A stretch of 64,000 nucleotides of DNA from JANPBY01 sp963851405 (lineage in GTDB: Bacteria; Actinomycetota; Actinomycetes; DATJPE01): NCBI GenBank assembly GCA_963851405.1, contig CAWKPB010000006.1, forward strand, positions 310,001 through 374,000, given 5' to 3'. Under the pieces are notes generated by a model. That model was not told where the DNA came from. It did not search any database and was given only the letters and a program-made list of their open reading frames with translations. Each line of letters opens with the position of its first letter. Within the stretch, counting starts at the first letter, position 1. Below are positions 8,808 through 17,039 of the stretch, in pieces. Both the position numbers and the translations under genes were made by a program.

Positions 8808-8818
8808 CCCCATCAGCG
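8776..8818. terminator. Bidirectional hairpin terminator between pgi and the ScyD-like gene
   Basis: A perfect 15-bp inverted repeat: left arm 8776-8790 (CGCTGATGGGGTCAC) and right arm 8804-8818, with a 13-base loop. The right arm contains the TGA stop of pgi (8805-8807) and ends 8 bases before the end of the convergent gene at 8826. There is no T-tract, which is common for actinobacterial terminators. The position between convergent genes and the length of the stem make a terminator or 3'-end stabiliser likely. Confidence 0.75.
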
Positions 8819-8825
8819 CCGAGAC

Positions 8826-9881
8826 TTAGGGCTTGATCGTCACTACCGAGCCATTACCGAAGACATCAATAGACGCGTAGACCTTTCCATTCGCGTACTC
8901 GACTCCGGACGGAGTCGGAACGTCCGCGAACGGGCTCACCACTCCGTGATGAACCACCGAGATCCGGTTGGCGAAGATCTCAGTGACATAGATCTTTCCG
9001 TGCGGCGCCAGTGCGAGGTTGCCGGCACCGAGGAATCCGGTCGCAACGACGCGTGAGGAACCGTCCCAAGGCTTGACCTTGACGACTGAGCCCCGGGCGC
9101 CAAGGCTCGGGTCCTCCGGGCCGCCGGGCAGCAAACTCACGAAGAGTTTCCCGTTGCGCGCCACTTCGACATCCGTGGGGACGGGCTCGAAGTTGTACGC
9201 GTGCCCGATCGTGCAGTCCGGCAGTTCGAACATGGCCGCCGTGCCAGCGTCGATGATCGCGGGCTGAGGCGGCAGAACCGCGGCGGTCCGAATGGAGCCG
9301 TTGGCATGGACCTTCCAAATCACATTGGCAGCTGCATCGGCCACGAACCAGCCACCGCCGGGTGCATTCGCCACGGCATAGGGATGGGACTCCGTGATGC
9401 CCGGGTAGGACCCACCACCGACTTCCTCCGGCACCTGGTCGGCACACTTCTGAGAGATATCGGTGAACCCGTAGGTATTGACGCTGTCAGGATTGTGCTT
9501 ACTTTCATAGGCCCACAAGTCAGCGATGGTGCGAGTCTTCCCGTTCTTCGAGCGCCACTTGAGCTCGGCGAACGGATTCTCGTTGTCGCCACCGCTGAAC
9601 GCGTAGGCGAGGTTATAGCCGTCGGACGCGACACCGGAGATCTCGCCGGGCTCGACAACCTTGTCCTTCACGACGCCGTTGACCCGGATCTTGGACAGCA
9701 CGCCAGCAAAGGACTGGGTGACGTATACCTGACCGTTCGATCCAACATCGATCTGTAGAGGACCGGCGAAGCCGTCGGCCAAGACTTCTGGGGCGGGTGC
9801 GGCCATAGCCTGCGTCGGCAGGGCAAGCGCCAGCGCGGTCGCGCCCGCCACCGCGACTACGGACAGGGCGAGTCGTTTCAT
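8826..9881 (-). CDS. Secreted ScyD/ScyE-like beta-propeller protein
   Basis: A 351-residue exported protein. The start ATG 9881 (MKRLALSVVAVAG) is preceded by AAGGAG and opens a classical Sec signal peptide that ends at an AMAA|APAPE site near residue 28. The mature part contains repeated NHL/SMP-30-like propeller strands (for example GPLQIDVGSNGQVYVTQ, HPYAVANAPGGGWFVADAAANVIWKV, PTDVEVARNGKLFVSLLPGG, GNLALAPHGKIYVTEIFANRISVV), the pattern of ScyD/ScyE family proteins. In cyanobacteria ScyD/ScyE belong to the scytonemin cluster, but relatives in actinobacteria are common and of unknown role, so no pigment function is implied. Convergent with pgi. Confidence 0.8.
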   Translation of the reverse strand: MKRLALSVVAVAGATALALALPTQAMAAPAPEVLADGFAGPLQIDVGSNGQVYVTQSFAGVLSKIRVNGVVKDKVVEPGEISGVASDGYNLAYAFSGGDNENPFAELKWRSKNGKTRTIADLWAYESKHNPDSVNTYGFTDISQKCADQVPEEVGGGSYPGITESHPYAVANAPGGGWFVADAAANVIWKVHANGSIRTAAVLPPQPAIIDAGTAAMFELPDCTIGHAYNFEPVPTDVEVARNGKLFVSLLPGGPEDPSLGARGSVVKVKPWDGSSRVVATGFLGAGNLALAPHGKIYVTEIFANRISVVHHGVVSPFADVPTPSGVEYANGKVYASIDVFGNGSVVTIKP

Positions 9882-10062
9882 GGAGACTCCTTCGGAGCGA
9901 GAGATCGGGCCGGGCTGATCGGGGATCGATAGCTGTGATCCTCGCCGGGTCAAAGACATCGACGCATGACCCGGGAGAACTAGTCCAACTCACGAGATTG
10001 TCGCCCTCAGACCGCCCAACGGTTCCCGCGGATCGCCTTGTCACTCCTTTAGGGTGCTGGCG

Positions 10063-10746
10063 ATGACCCGTTCCGCGCTCAGCGACCTGGTGGCGCGCGG
10101 GTGGGCCGAGGCGCTTCTTCCGGTTCGTGACACGATCACTACTCTCGGTGACTTCCTTAGAGCCGAGGTCGAGGCGGGCCGAGGATATCTCCCGCCCGCG
10201 CCGAACATCCTGCGTGCCTTCAGCCTGCCTTTGGACGAGGTCAAGGTGTTGATCCTCGGCCAAGACCCCTATCCGACGCCCGGGCACGCCATGGGCCTTT
10301 CCTTCTCCGTCCAGCCAACCGTGCGCCCACTCCCCCGAAGTCTCAGCAACGTGTTTCGAGAACTGAGCGATGACCTGGGGGTCTCAGCTCCCCGCAACGG
10401 TGACCTCACGCCCTGGTCCAGGCAAGGAGTCCTGCTGCTCAATCGGGTGCTCACGGTGGGTCCTGGGAAACCGGGGAGTCATCGCGGCCACGGCTGGGAG
10501 CAGGTGACCGACTGTGCGATTCGAGCACTGTGCTCTCGCGATCAGCCACTCGTCGCCGTTCTGTGGGGCCGCGATGCCCAGTCGGTCGGGCCTATTCTGC
10601 GTGGGTACCCGCTGATCGAGAGCGCGCACCCTAGTCCCATGTCCGCGGACCGGGGCTTCTTCGGGTCACGGCCGTTCAGTCGAGCGAATCAAGCCCTCGC
10701 CCAACAAGGCGAAACGCCGATCGACTGGAGATTGGCTGGGGCTTGA
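10063..10746 (+). CDS. ung: Uracil-DNA glycosylase (family 1)
   Basis: Removes uracil from DNA to start base excision repair. The protein of about 227 residues carries the water-activating motif GQDPYPTPGHAMGLSFS (catalytic Asp in GQDPYP), the LLLNRVLTV segment and the DNA-intercalation loop HPSPMSADRGFFGSRPFS with its catalytic His. This is the standard family 1 enzyme length. ATG 10063 is chosen; an in-frame GTG at 10054 would add three residues. It converges with the copper monooxygenase gene with only 4 bases between stops, so there is no room for a separate terminator. Confidence 0.95.
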   Translation: MTRSALSDLVARGWAEALLPVRDTITTLGDFLRAEVEAGRGYLPPAPNILRAFSLPLDEVKVLILGQDPYPTPGHAMGLSFSVQPTVRPLPRSLSNVFRELSDDLGVSAPRNGDLTPWSRQGVLLLNRVLTVGPGKPGSHRGHGWEQVTDCAIRALCSRDQPLVAVLWGRDAQSVGPILRGYPLIESAHPSPMSADRGFFGSRPFSRANQALAQQGETPIDWRLAGA

Positions 10747-10750
10747 TCCT

Positions 10751-11941
10751 TCAGGAGTCGGTATACGTGACGATGCCCAGGCACATCTCGTCGGTCGAGC
10801 CTTCGCCCCAGACGACGTAGCGGGGAGCCAAGTCGGACAAGGTGGGAATTTGTTGTCGAAGTGCGGCGTCGTGGGTGCAGGTGACCCGTAGGGCATCACC
10901 AGACTTCAGCACGACCGGCTTCTTGAGCGGTTTGGCGGCTTGATCGTCGAAGTCCCAGACCGGTATATCCATCAAGGTCCGAGACGCACCGTTGGCCCGG
11001 TCCAGATCCACGTGAATTGATCGACCCAACAGGTGCATATGACCAGCGACGGCGCGTACCACGATGGTCTGCTCGATGGGACGGGAACATGACTGGGTGG
11101 GGCCGGGGCGCGGATCGGTCAAGGACCCGTCACACAGCAACTGAAGTCCAGCCACCGTGCGTCCGGCTCGATCGCCGAACCGCGTCATGACATCGAAAAC
11201 GGCTGCGTCACGCTCACACAGCGGCCCAGCCTCTCCGGGAGCGCATGGCAACTCGACTGGCGCCGGGAGGAGCATCGTCTTCAGCGGCTTGAGCTCCGCG
11301 TCTGGAGGCGCCATGCGGAGCTTCAGAATGCTGTCGTCGGACCCGGATCCGTGGAGCAGGTTGTAGTGCATCTGCAGCACCAACTCGCTTCCTGCCGGAA
11401 GTTCCATGCCCGTGCCCGGCCAGAACCGCCTTTCGCCACCGGTTGTCGCAAACGCAGCGACCCACGGTGCGGCAGCGAGGCCGGACACTGTGCCCCCAGG
11501 GTCTGGGAGCCCGGGACCACCGAAGCAGGACCAGCCGAGGTCCGGATCAGCCGCATCCAAGGCGCGCGCAGCATCGACCTGGTCTGGGTTGGCCCGATAA
11601 ACGATGGCGTGATGGACCAGACCTGCATCGCCGGGGTCGAGAACGACCCCGGACAAATAGGTGTCAACTGCCAGTTCGGGGTCCATCAGCATGCACCGGT
11701 AGTCGTCGGTTCCACCCGCGTCGGCACGAGGTGAGTAGGAACCACCGGGGATGCCTAGGTCCAGCCATCGCTCGCCTGGCTCCAACGGGTCAAATGTGGT
11801 GACCGCGACCGTTGACGTACCGCCGCCGTGAGAGCCTGTGCCGCTCTCCGCTACGTGACTCGGCGCGGCAAAACCCACCCACGCGATCGCGCCAACAACA
11901 GCCAGCGCAACCCCCGCACCCGCGGCCCCGCTCATTCGCAT
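10751..11941 (-). CDS. PHM/DBH-like copper type II monooxygenase, membrane-anchored or secreted
   Basis: A 396-residue protein with an N-terminal hydrophobic signal or anchor (residues 5-25) and a two-domain fold resembling peptidylglycine alpha-hydroxylating and dopamine beta-monooxygenases. Both copper sites appear complete by analogy: site H uses His110-His111 (LVHHAIVY) and His192 (QMHYNL); site M uses His301 and His303 (GHMHLLG) and Met386 in TDEMCLG. Cysteines at 83, 139, 233, 242, 270, 285, 355 and 387 could form disulfides in the exported protein. Copper- and ascorbate-type hydroxylation is a family inference; substrate and electron donor in a bacterium are unknown. It lies 6 bp downstream of the TrmH-type methyltransferase gene, on the same strand. 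Confidence 0.75.
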   Translation of the reverse strand: MRMSGAAGAGVALAVVGAIAWVGFAAPSHVAESGTGSHGGGTSTVAVTTFDPLEPGERWLDLGIPGGSYSPRADAGGTDDYRCMLMDPELAVDTYLSGVVLDPGDAGLVHHAIVYRANPDQVDAARALDAADPDLGWSCFGGPGLPDPGGTVSGLAAAPWVAAFATTGGERRFWPGTGMELPAGSELVLQMHYNLLHGSGSDDSILKLRMAPPDAELKPLKTMLLPAPVELPCAPGEAGPLCERDAAVFDVMTRFGDRAGRTVAGLQLLCDGSLTDPRPGPTQSCSRPIEQTIVVRAVAGHMHLLGRSIHVDLDRANGASRTLMDIPVWDFDDQAAKPLKKPVVLKSGDALRVTCTHDAALRQQIPTLSDLAPRYVVWGEGSTDEMCLGIVTYTDS

Positions 11942-11946
11942 GCTCC

Positions 11947-12804
11947 CTATGGTGCCTCATGACCAGTGGTAGCCGGACTTTGAGCGCGCCCCACCGCGTC
12001 GTTCGCCAAACGGCGCGCCCGCAAGGCCCAGAAGCCCACCGCTGCCGTGGCCGCGACATTCAGCGAGTCCACATCACCACCCATGGGAATGCGAACCCAG
12101 GAATCTGCAGCATCCAACGCAGCCCTGGAGAGACCTCGTCCTTCGGAACCCAGCACCAAGGCGACCTTTCCGGTCGCCGAGAGCTGGATCGCGCCCAGGT
12201 CGGTGCCTGCGCCGTCGGGCGTCATGGCAAGGACTCGGAATCCGAGCTCACGAAGCTGATGGATTCCGGCCGGCCAGGAAGCGCAGCGCGCGATCCGCAG
12301 CGAAAAGACCGTCCCCATGGACGTCCGAAGGGCCCGGCGGTAGTACGGATCCGCACATCTGGGGTCGAGAATGATGCCGTCCACTCCGAGAGCGGCCGCG
12401 GACCGGATAGCCGCACCGACATTCGTATGGTCCACGATGCCCTCGAAGACCGCCAGGGTGCGCGCCCCGCGGGCCACCTCCGCGACCGAGGGCAACCTTG
12501 GCCGCGCGAACGATGCCATGACCCCCCGGTGCGCGTGGAAACCCGCTGTCTCGCGTAGGTCTTCGGCGTCTACGACATGGATGGAACCGCCCTGATGACC
12601 GAAGCCACGCGCCGCAGCGGCTACGTCCATGCGCTCAACGCGCTCGGGGATCATCACCATGGTCATGGGGCGGCAGCCCGCCGCGAGGGCCCGCGTAATC
12701 AGGGGGGTCCCTTCGGCGATGAACACGCCCTCGGAGGGCTCTGTGCGCCGGCGCAGCGCCACATCCGTGAGTCCCACGAAGTCTCCAAGCGGCTCAGATG
12801 TCAC
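11947..12804 (-). CDS. TrmH/SpoU family RNA 2'-O-methyltransferase
   Basis: Predicted AdoMet-dependent ribose methyltransferase acting on tRNA or rRNA. Of 285 residues, the first about 110 form a substrate-binding domain (RTEPSEGVFIAEG start) and the rest a SPOUT knot domain. The three SpoU motifs are visible: DHTNVGAAIRSAAALGVDG (motif 1, Asn-Arg), VALVLGSEGRGLS (motif 2, Glu) and IPMGGDVDSLNVAATAAV (motif 3). GTG 12804 is the start. It is divergent from the lytic transglycosylase gene. Target nucleotide unknown; resistance-type TsnR activity is not indicated. Confidence 0.9.
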   Translation of the reverse strand: MTSEPLGDFVGLTDVALRRRTEPSEGVFIAEGTPLITRALAAGCRPMTMVMIPERVERMDVAAAARGFGHQGGSIHVVDAEDLRETAGFHAHRGVMASFARPRLPSVAEVARGARTLAVFEGIVDHTNVGAAIRSAAALGVDGIILDPRCADPYYRRALRTSMGTVFSLRIARCASWPAGIHQLRELGFRVLAMTPDGAGTDLGAIQLSATGKVALVLGSEGRGLSRAALDAADSWVRIPMGGDVDSLNVAATAAVGFWALRARRLANDAVGRAQSPATTGHEAP

Positions 12805-12868
12805 AACAGCACCGTAAGGCCCCGCGCCGGCCGATCAAGGACGGGCTCAACCACGCCGATCACTAGGC

Positions 12869-13984
12869 GTGACCATCCGCGTCGCAGCGTTCCCCGCTGC
12901 CCTTGTGGCGCTGACCCTTGCCGGCAGCCTTCTCGGCTCACCTGCTGTCGCGGCTGACACGGCCGAGGATGCACGGGCCCGGGCGACTGCCGCGGCGCGC
13001 GAAGTGGATGCCCTAGCCCCCCGCGTCGCGCTGGCCCTGGCGAGCTATGAGCAGGCATTGGATGGCCTCGCGGCCGACGTGACCTCCGGAATCAGCGCAG
13101 AGGAGGCCGCCGCAGACGCGCGAGCGGCTCATGATGTCGCCTCCCGCGCCGTCGGCATGAGGGTGCGCGCCCTCTACATGAGTGGCGGTGAAACCGGGCT
13201 ACTAGCAACTGTGCTCGACGCATCCTCACCAGCTGACCTGGCCCGCCGGATCGGGGCCTTTCAACGCGTGGTCCAGACCGATGAGGACCGGGCGGGTGTC
13301 ACCGGGACCAGGCTGGATGCTGCATCCGCTCTGGCTCTGCGCTTAGCGGCCAGATCCGACCGACGTACCGCGACGGTAGGGGACGTCGCGGAGCGGCTTC
13401 GAGTGCTGAACGACCTTCTGGATGAGGCGCAACGCACGCTCGACGCTCTGGACAAGGAGGCCGGGCAACTTGAAGAGGCCGAAGCTGCTGCGGCGGCGGT
13501 TGCTGCCGCTCGACAGGCGGCCGACTCCGCGCGCTGGTCCACGGTCGCGACAGCCAAGGCGCGGGGCATCCCCGTTGACTTCCTGGGCTTCTACCGGGCA
13601 GCGGCGGCCACGTGCTCCAACTTGCCCTGGCCGGTCCTGGCCGCCATCGGCCAGGTCGAAAGCGGCCATGGAAGCAATCCCCATGACAGCCCGGCGGGCG
13701 CTCAAGGGCCAATGCAGTTCCTACCATCCACGTTTGCCGCCTACGCCGTGGACGGCGATCAGGACGGCGTCGCCGACATCCGTAACCCAGCGGACGCCAT
13801 CTTCTCTGCAGCGAAGTATCTGTGCGCCAACGGCGCAGGAGTCAGCGCTGGGGCCCTGCGTCGTGCCATCTATCGCTACAACCACGCGCAGTGGTATGTC
13901 GCCTTGGTTCTACGCGTCGCCGCCCAGATCGCTGAGCGATTCTCTGAGCCGCCGGTGCCGCCCTATGAGCCGGTGTCGCCGTGA
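12869..13984 (+). CDS. Secreted lytic transglycosylase with coiled-coil N-terminus
   Basis: A 371-residue exported cell-wall enzyme. GTG 12869 opens a signal peptide (about residues 1-29, SPAVAAD cleavage region). Residues 30-230 are Ala/Arg/Glu-rich with strong coiled-coil character, like the coiled-coil parts of peptidoglycan hydrolases regulated by FtsX or used in septal splitting. Residues 245-355 are a goose-type SLT domain with the catalytic Glu264 in IGQVESGHGS, followed by AGAQGPMQFLPSTFAAY and NPADAIFSAAKYLC and the RRAIYRYNHAQWYV end. It would cleave glycan strands to 1,6-anhydro products. Its last 22 bases overlap the 3' end of the convergent SPFH gene. Confidence 0.85.
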   Translation: MTIRVAAFPAALVALTLAGSLLGSPAVAADTAEDARARATAAAREVDALAPRVALALASYEQALDGLAADVTSGISAEEAAADARAAHDVASRAVGMRVRALYMSGGETGLLATVLDASSPADLARRIGAFQRVVQTDEDRAGVTGTRLDAASALALRLAARSDRRTATVGDVAERLRVLNDLLDEAQRTLDALDKEAGQLEEAEAAAAAVAAARQAADSARWSTVATAKARGIPVDFLGFYRAAAATCSNLPWPVLAAIGQVESGHGSNPHDSPAGAQGPMQFLPSTFAAYAVDGDQDGVADIRNPADAIFSAAKYLCANGAGVSAGALRRAIYRYNHAQWYVALVLRVAAQIAERFSEPPVPPYEPVSP

Positions 13985-14904
13985 TCGGTGTCGCCGTGAT
14001 CAGTGTCGGTCTCCGAGCCGAGTGACAGCCCGGAGAAGGCTGCGCCGACCGCACCCATGGCCTGGGACAGCTCCGCGGGGAGCACCCAAATCTTGCTGGC
14101 CTGACCCTCAGCGATCTTGGGCAGAGTCTGGATGTACTGGTAGGCCAGGAGCTTCGGATCTGGGTCACCCTCATGGATGGCACCGAAGACCGTCTGAATG
14201 GCAGAAGCCTCGCCTTGAGCACGGATCACCGCCGACTGTGCATCGCCCTCGGCGCGCAGGATCGCAGACTGGCGCTCACCCTCAGCCGTCAGGATCTGAC
14301 TTTGCTTGAAACCCTCAGCGGTCAAAATCGTGGCGCGCTTCTCCCGCTCCGCGCGCATCTGCTTCTCCATCGACTCCTGCACTGAGGGAGGTGGATCGAT
14401 GGCCTTAATCTCCACGCGGTTGACCCGCACGCCCCACTTGCCCGTGGCCTCATCGAGGACGCCCCGCAACTTTCCATTGATCTGATCGCGAGAGGTGAGA
14501 GCCTCCTCGAGGTCCATTCCCCCAACCACGTTACGAAGGGTTGTCACCGTCAACTGCTCGATCGCATGGATGTAGTTCGCGATTTCGTACGTCGCCGCCT
14601 TGGGGTCGGTCACCTGGAAGTAGATCACCGAGTCAATGCTGACGACGAGGTTGTCCTCGGTGATCACCGGCTGCGGCGGGAAGCTGACCACCTGCTCTCG
14701 CAGGTCGATGAGCGGATTCAGCCGGTCAATGAACGGCACCAAAATGGAGAGTCCTGCATTGAGCGTGCGTTGATAACGACCCAGTCGCTCGACAATGCCC
14801 GCGCGCGCCTGCGGCACGATTCTTACTGTCTTGGCCAAGGTGATGAGAACGATGGTCAGAAGCAGAAGCGCTACGAGGATGTACAGCAACTGGCTGCTCG
14901 TCAT
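13963..14904 (-). CDS. SPFH/Band 7 (stomatin-like) membrane protein
   Basis: A 313-residue protein with one N-terminal transmembrane segment (LLYILVALLLLTIVLITLA, residues 6-24) followed by a Band 7/SPFH domain (about 28-190: RAGIVERLGRYQRTLNAGLSILVP, VDLREQ-type strand, ASRDQIN, NRVEIKAIDPP) and an Ala/Glu/Gln-rich helical repeat region. Such proteins oligomerise in membrane microdomains and act with membrane proteases or NfeD partners. Its partner NfeD is encoded immediately upstream with an ATGA overlap. The C-terminus ends in a short repeat DTDHGDTDHGDTGS, encoded where it overlaps the convergent transglycosylase gene by 22 bases. Confidence 0.92.
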   Translation of the reverse strand: MTSSQLLYILVALLLLTIVLITLAKTVRIVPQARAGIVERLGRYQRTLNAGLSILVPFIDRLNPLIDLREQVVSFPPQPVITEDNLVVSIDSVIYFQVTDPKAATYEIANYIHAIEQLTVTTLRNVVGGMDLEEALTSRDQINGKLRGVLDEATGKWGVRVNRVEIKAIDPPPSVQESMEKQMRAEREKRATILTAEGFKQSQILTAEGERQSAILRAEGDAQSAVIRAQGEASAIQTVFGAIHEGDPDPKLLAYQYIQTLPKIAEGQASKIWVLPAELSQAMGAVGAAFSGLSLGSETDTDHGDTDHGDTGS

Positions 14905-15335
14905 GAGTTCTCCATCTGCTCGACAATGGCCGTAGCACCCTCGATACGCAGCACCCGGACGGTCTCACCCGGGTCGAAGGAGTTTCCGCTTGCCTCTGAT
15001 CGTGCCGACCATACTTCGCCCGCCAGTCGTACCCGTCCATCGTGCGCGTCGACGCGCTCAATGACGTCACCTGTCGAGCCGATCAGTGCGGCTGCCCCGG
15101 TACGGATCTCCCTGGCTGGATGAAGATGTCGAACCGCGATCGGCCGCACCATCAGGATCAAGAGCAGGGCAACCACACCTGCGACTAGGGCCTGGACGAC
15201 CAACGTCGCCCCAAGCCCCGCTGCGACAGCAGCCGCGAGAGCTCCAATCGCGAGCATCAAGAAGATGAGATCCAACGAGAGCATCTCGACGGCAAACAGC
15301 ACGATCGCCAGGATGACCCACCAAATCCAGTCCAC
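14901..15335 (-). CDS. NfeD family protein
   Basis: A 144-residue protein with two to three transmembrane helices in the first 70 residues (WWVILAIVLFAVEMLSLDLIF, IGALAAAVAAGLGA, VVQALVAGVVALLLILMV) and a C-terminal OB-fold domain (about 80-144) with the GSTGDVIERVDAHDGRVRLAGEVWSARSE pattern. NfeD proteins work with SPFH proteins in the membrane; here the stop overlaps the SPFH start by 4 bases, confirming the pair. GTG 15335 is the start. No protease domain is present, so this is the short NfeD1b-like form. Confidence 0.9.
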   Translation of the reverse strand: MDWIWWVILAIVLFAVEMLSLDLIFLMLAIGALAAAVAAGLGATLVVQALVAGVVALLLILMVRPIAVRHLHPAREIRTGAAALIGSTGDVIERVDAHDGRVRLAGEVWSARSEASGNSFDPGETVRVLRIEGATAIVEQMENS

Positions 15336-15392
15336 GAGTCGATCGTAGGCCGAACCCGACTCAGGGGTCGGATTCCGACCGTTCTGCCCGGC

Positions 15393-16178
15393 CTACCGAG
15401 CTCTCGCGGTCCATCGGTCCCTTCGGCGACTGACCGACAGTGGCAGGCCAAACGCGTACGACAACGCCGGCGCGGAAAGCACCACTTCGAGCGTGCCAGC
15501 GACAACCACGCGGCCGTCCTTCATGAGGAGACCATGAGTGAACCCGGGAGGAATCTCCTCCACGTGGTGGGTCACCAAGACCATCGTCGGGGCTAGGGGA
15601 TCTTTGGCCAGCCGGCCCAGCCGGGAGACGAGCTCCTCGCGACCGCCCAGATCCAGACCCGCTGCAGGCTCATCCAGAAGAAGGAGTTCTGGATCGGCCA
15701 TCAGGGCTCGGGCGATCTGGACGCGCTTTCGTTCCCCTTCCGAGAGGGTTCCGAAGGCCCGTTCAGCCAGCTCATCCATGCCCACCTGTCCGAGCAAGCG
15801 AGTCGCCCGTTCTGTGTCACTCTCGTCGTAGCTTTCACGCCAACGCCCCGTCATCGCCCACGCGCCGGTCAGAACCACATCCACCACGCGCTCGTCCGGG
15901 GGAAGCATTTCGGCCAAGGCGGCGGACGTCAGGCCAATGCGCGGACGCAGGTCGAAGACGTCCACCAATCCAAGTCGCTCGCCGAGGATGTCGACGGACC
16001 CCCGGCTGGGAAACATGTAGCTCGCCGCTACCTGTAGCAAAGTGGTCTTCCCTGCCCCGTTCGGACCGAGAATCACCCATCGGTCGCCCGCGTGAACTCG
16101 CCAAGACACCTGGTCCAGAAGGACCGACCCACCGCGGACGACGGACACCGCATTGAGGTCCAACACCTCGTCGCTCAC
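15393..16178 (-). CDS. ABC transporter ATP-binding protein without a permease neighbour
   Basis: A 261-residue nucleotide-binding subunit with Walker A GPNGAGKTTLL (about residues 38-48), a Q-loop region GLTSAALAE, signature LSEGERKRVQIARAL (the usual LSGGQ is LSEGE), Walker B LLLLDEPAAGLD and switch His in VTHHVEEIPPG. The HVEEIPPGFTH stretch is typical of the YbbL/ModF-like group of soluble ABC ATPases. No membrane subunit is encoded beside it, so the transport role is uncertain; a regulatory or non-transport role is possible. It lies upstream of the NfeD-SPFH pair, separated by 57 bp, and is divergent from the unknown gene at 16230. Confidence 0.88.
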   Translation of the reverse strand: MSDEVLDLNAVSVVRGGSVLLDQVSWRVHAGDRWVILGPNGAGKTTLLQVAASYMFPSRGSVDILGERLGLVDVFDLRPRIGLTSAALAEMLPPDERVVDVVLTGAWAMTGRWRESYDESDTERATRLLGQVGMDELAERAFGTLSEGERKRVQIARALMADPELLLLDEPAAGLDLGGREELVSRLGRLAKDPLAPTMVLVTHHVEEIPPGFTHGLLMKDGRVVVAGTLEVVLSAPALSYAFGLPLSVSRRRDRWTARAR

Positions 16179-16229
16179 GACCGCGAACCTAGCCGGTCGA
16201 CCGAATGGCTGGCTGGTTACCCTGGCCTG

Positions 16230-17003
16230 GTGCCGATCTCGCTGGCCTGGCCGGTCCGAACGCTGGAGGCCGCAGCCATTGTCGCGTGGGGCAACGCTTT
16301 CCTCACTGGATCCGCCTCACTCGATGACGCGGCCGAGGGCATGAGTGCCGGGGATGCCCCCGTGAGGGTTCATGGGTTGCCCGGTGGTGATTCCCAAGCG
16401 CCGGCGGTAGCCCTCGGGCGACTCGCCACTCTTGGCGCACAAGGGTTGCGGCTCCTTCTCCCCGTCACTGGCGACCCCGTGGGACTGCCCCCCGACGGGC
16501 CTTGGTTCGGCGGCGCAGGAAGACCGCTGCCGGTTGCGGCCATTGTTGGCCTAGGCGGATGCCTTGTGCCCTTCGAGGCGGGGTCACAGGCCCACCAAGA
16601 CGGGGGCTCGGAGCGCGGTTGGCGCTACTACCAACAGTCGACTGAGCTGCTGACGCTTCCCGGGTTGCGGGAGGCCGAACGTGCCCTAGGTTCGGATCTG
16701 CGCGATGCCATCGAACAACTCGCGGCTCTGGATGTGGCCGGCCACACCCCAAGCACGCGCGCCCAACTCGATCAGCTCCAGCCGCCGAACCGCCTCCCAC
16801 CCGGGTACCCCGCCCACGCCCAGGTGGTACTCGACCGTGCGTGGTCGGTCCGGCAATCGGTCGGCCTCGCCGCCGACGACCCGGGAGCAGCGGTCTCCGC
16901 GGCGGAGATGGCCACTCGCCAGGCCTGTCTGCAGGGCCTCGAGACGTCCTCCCGGTATGCCCTGATGGCCGCCTACAACGTTCCCGCGGAAGACCTATCC
17001 TGA
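16230..17003 (+). CDS. Conserved hypothetical actinobacterial protein
   Basis: About 257 residues starting at GTG 16230 (VPISLAWPVRTLEAAAIVAWGNAFL). The frame is open further upstream but that stretch covers the promoter and start of the divergent ABC gene. I do not recognise a domain. The protein is Ala/Gly/Leu-rich, has an N-terminal helix, a middle part with Gly-Pro-rich loops (PVTGDPVGLPPDGPWFGGAG) and a C-terminal part with DRAWSVRQSVGLAA and TSSRYALMAAYNVP. No signal peptide or clear membrane span. A gene of this size in the same place, between an ABC ATPase and serB, seems usual in actinobacteria, which supports it being real. Function unknown. Confidence 0.75.
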   Translation: MPISLAWPVRTLEAAAIVAWGNAFLTGSASLDDAAEGMSAGDAPVRVHGLPGGDSQAPAVALGRLATLGAQGLRLLLPVTGDPVGLPPDGPWFGGAGRPLPVAAIVGLGGCLVPFEAGSQAHQDGGSERGWRYYQQSTELLTLPGLREAERALGSDLRDAIEQLAALDVAGHTPSTRAQLDQLQPPNRLPPGYPAHAQVVLDRAWSVRQSVGLAADDPGAAVSAAEMATRQACLQGLETSSRYALMAAYNVPAEDLS

Positions 17004-17039
17004 TGAGCCATTCGAAGGGCGGATAGCCTGAGGGCTGTC

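Noticed and set aside
8826..9881. Scytonemin biosynthesis locus, suggested by the ScyD/ScyE-like protein
   Set aside because: No other scy-type genes are present nearby, and ScyD/ScyE-like propellers are widespread outside scytonemin producers.
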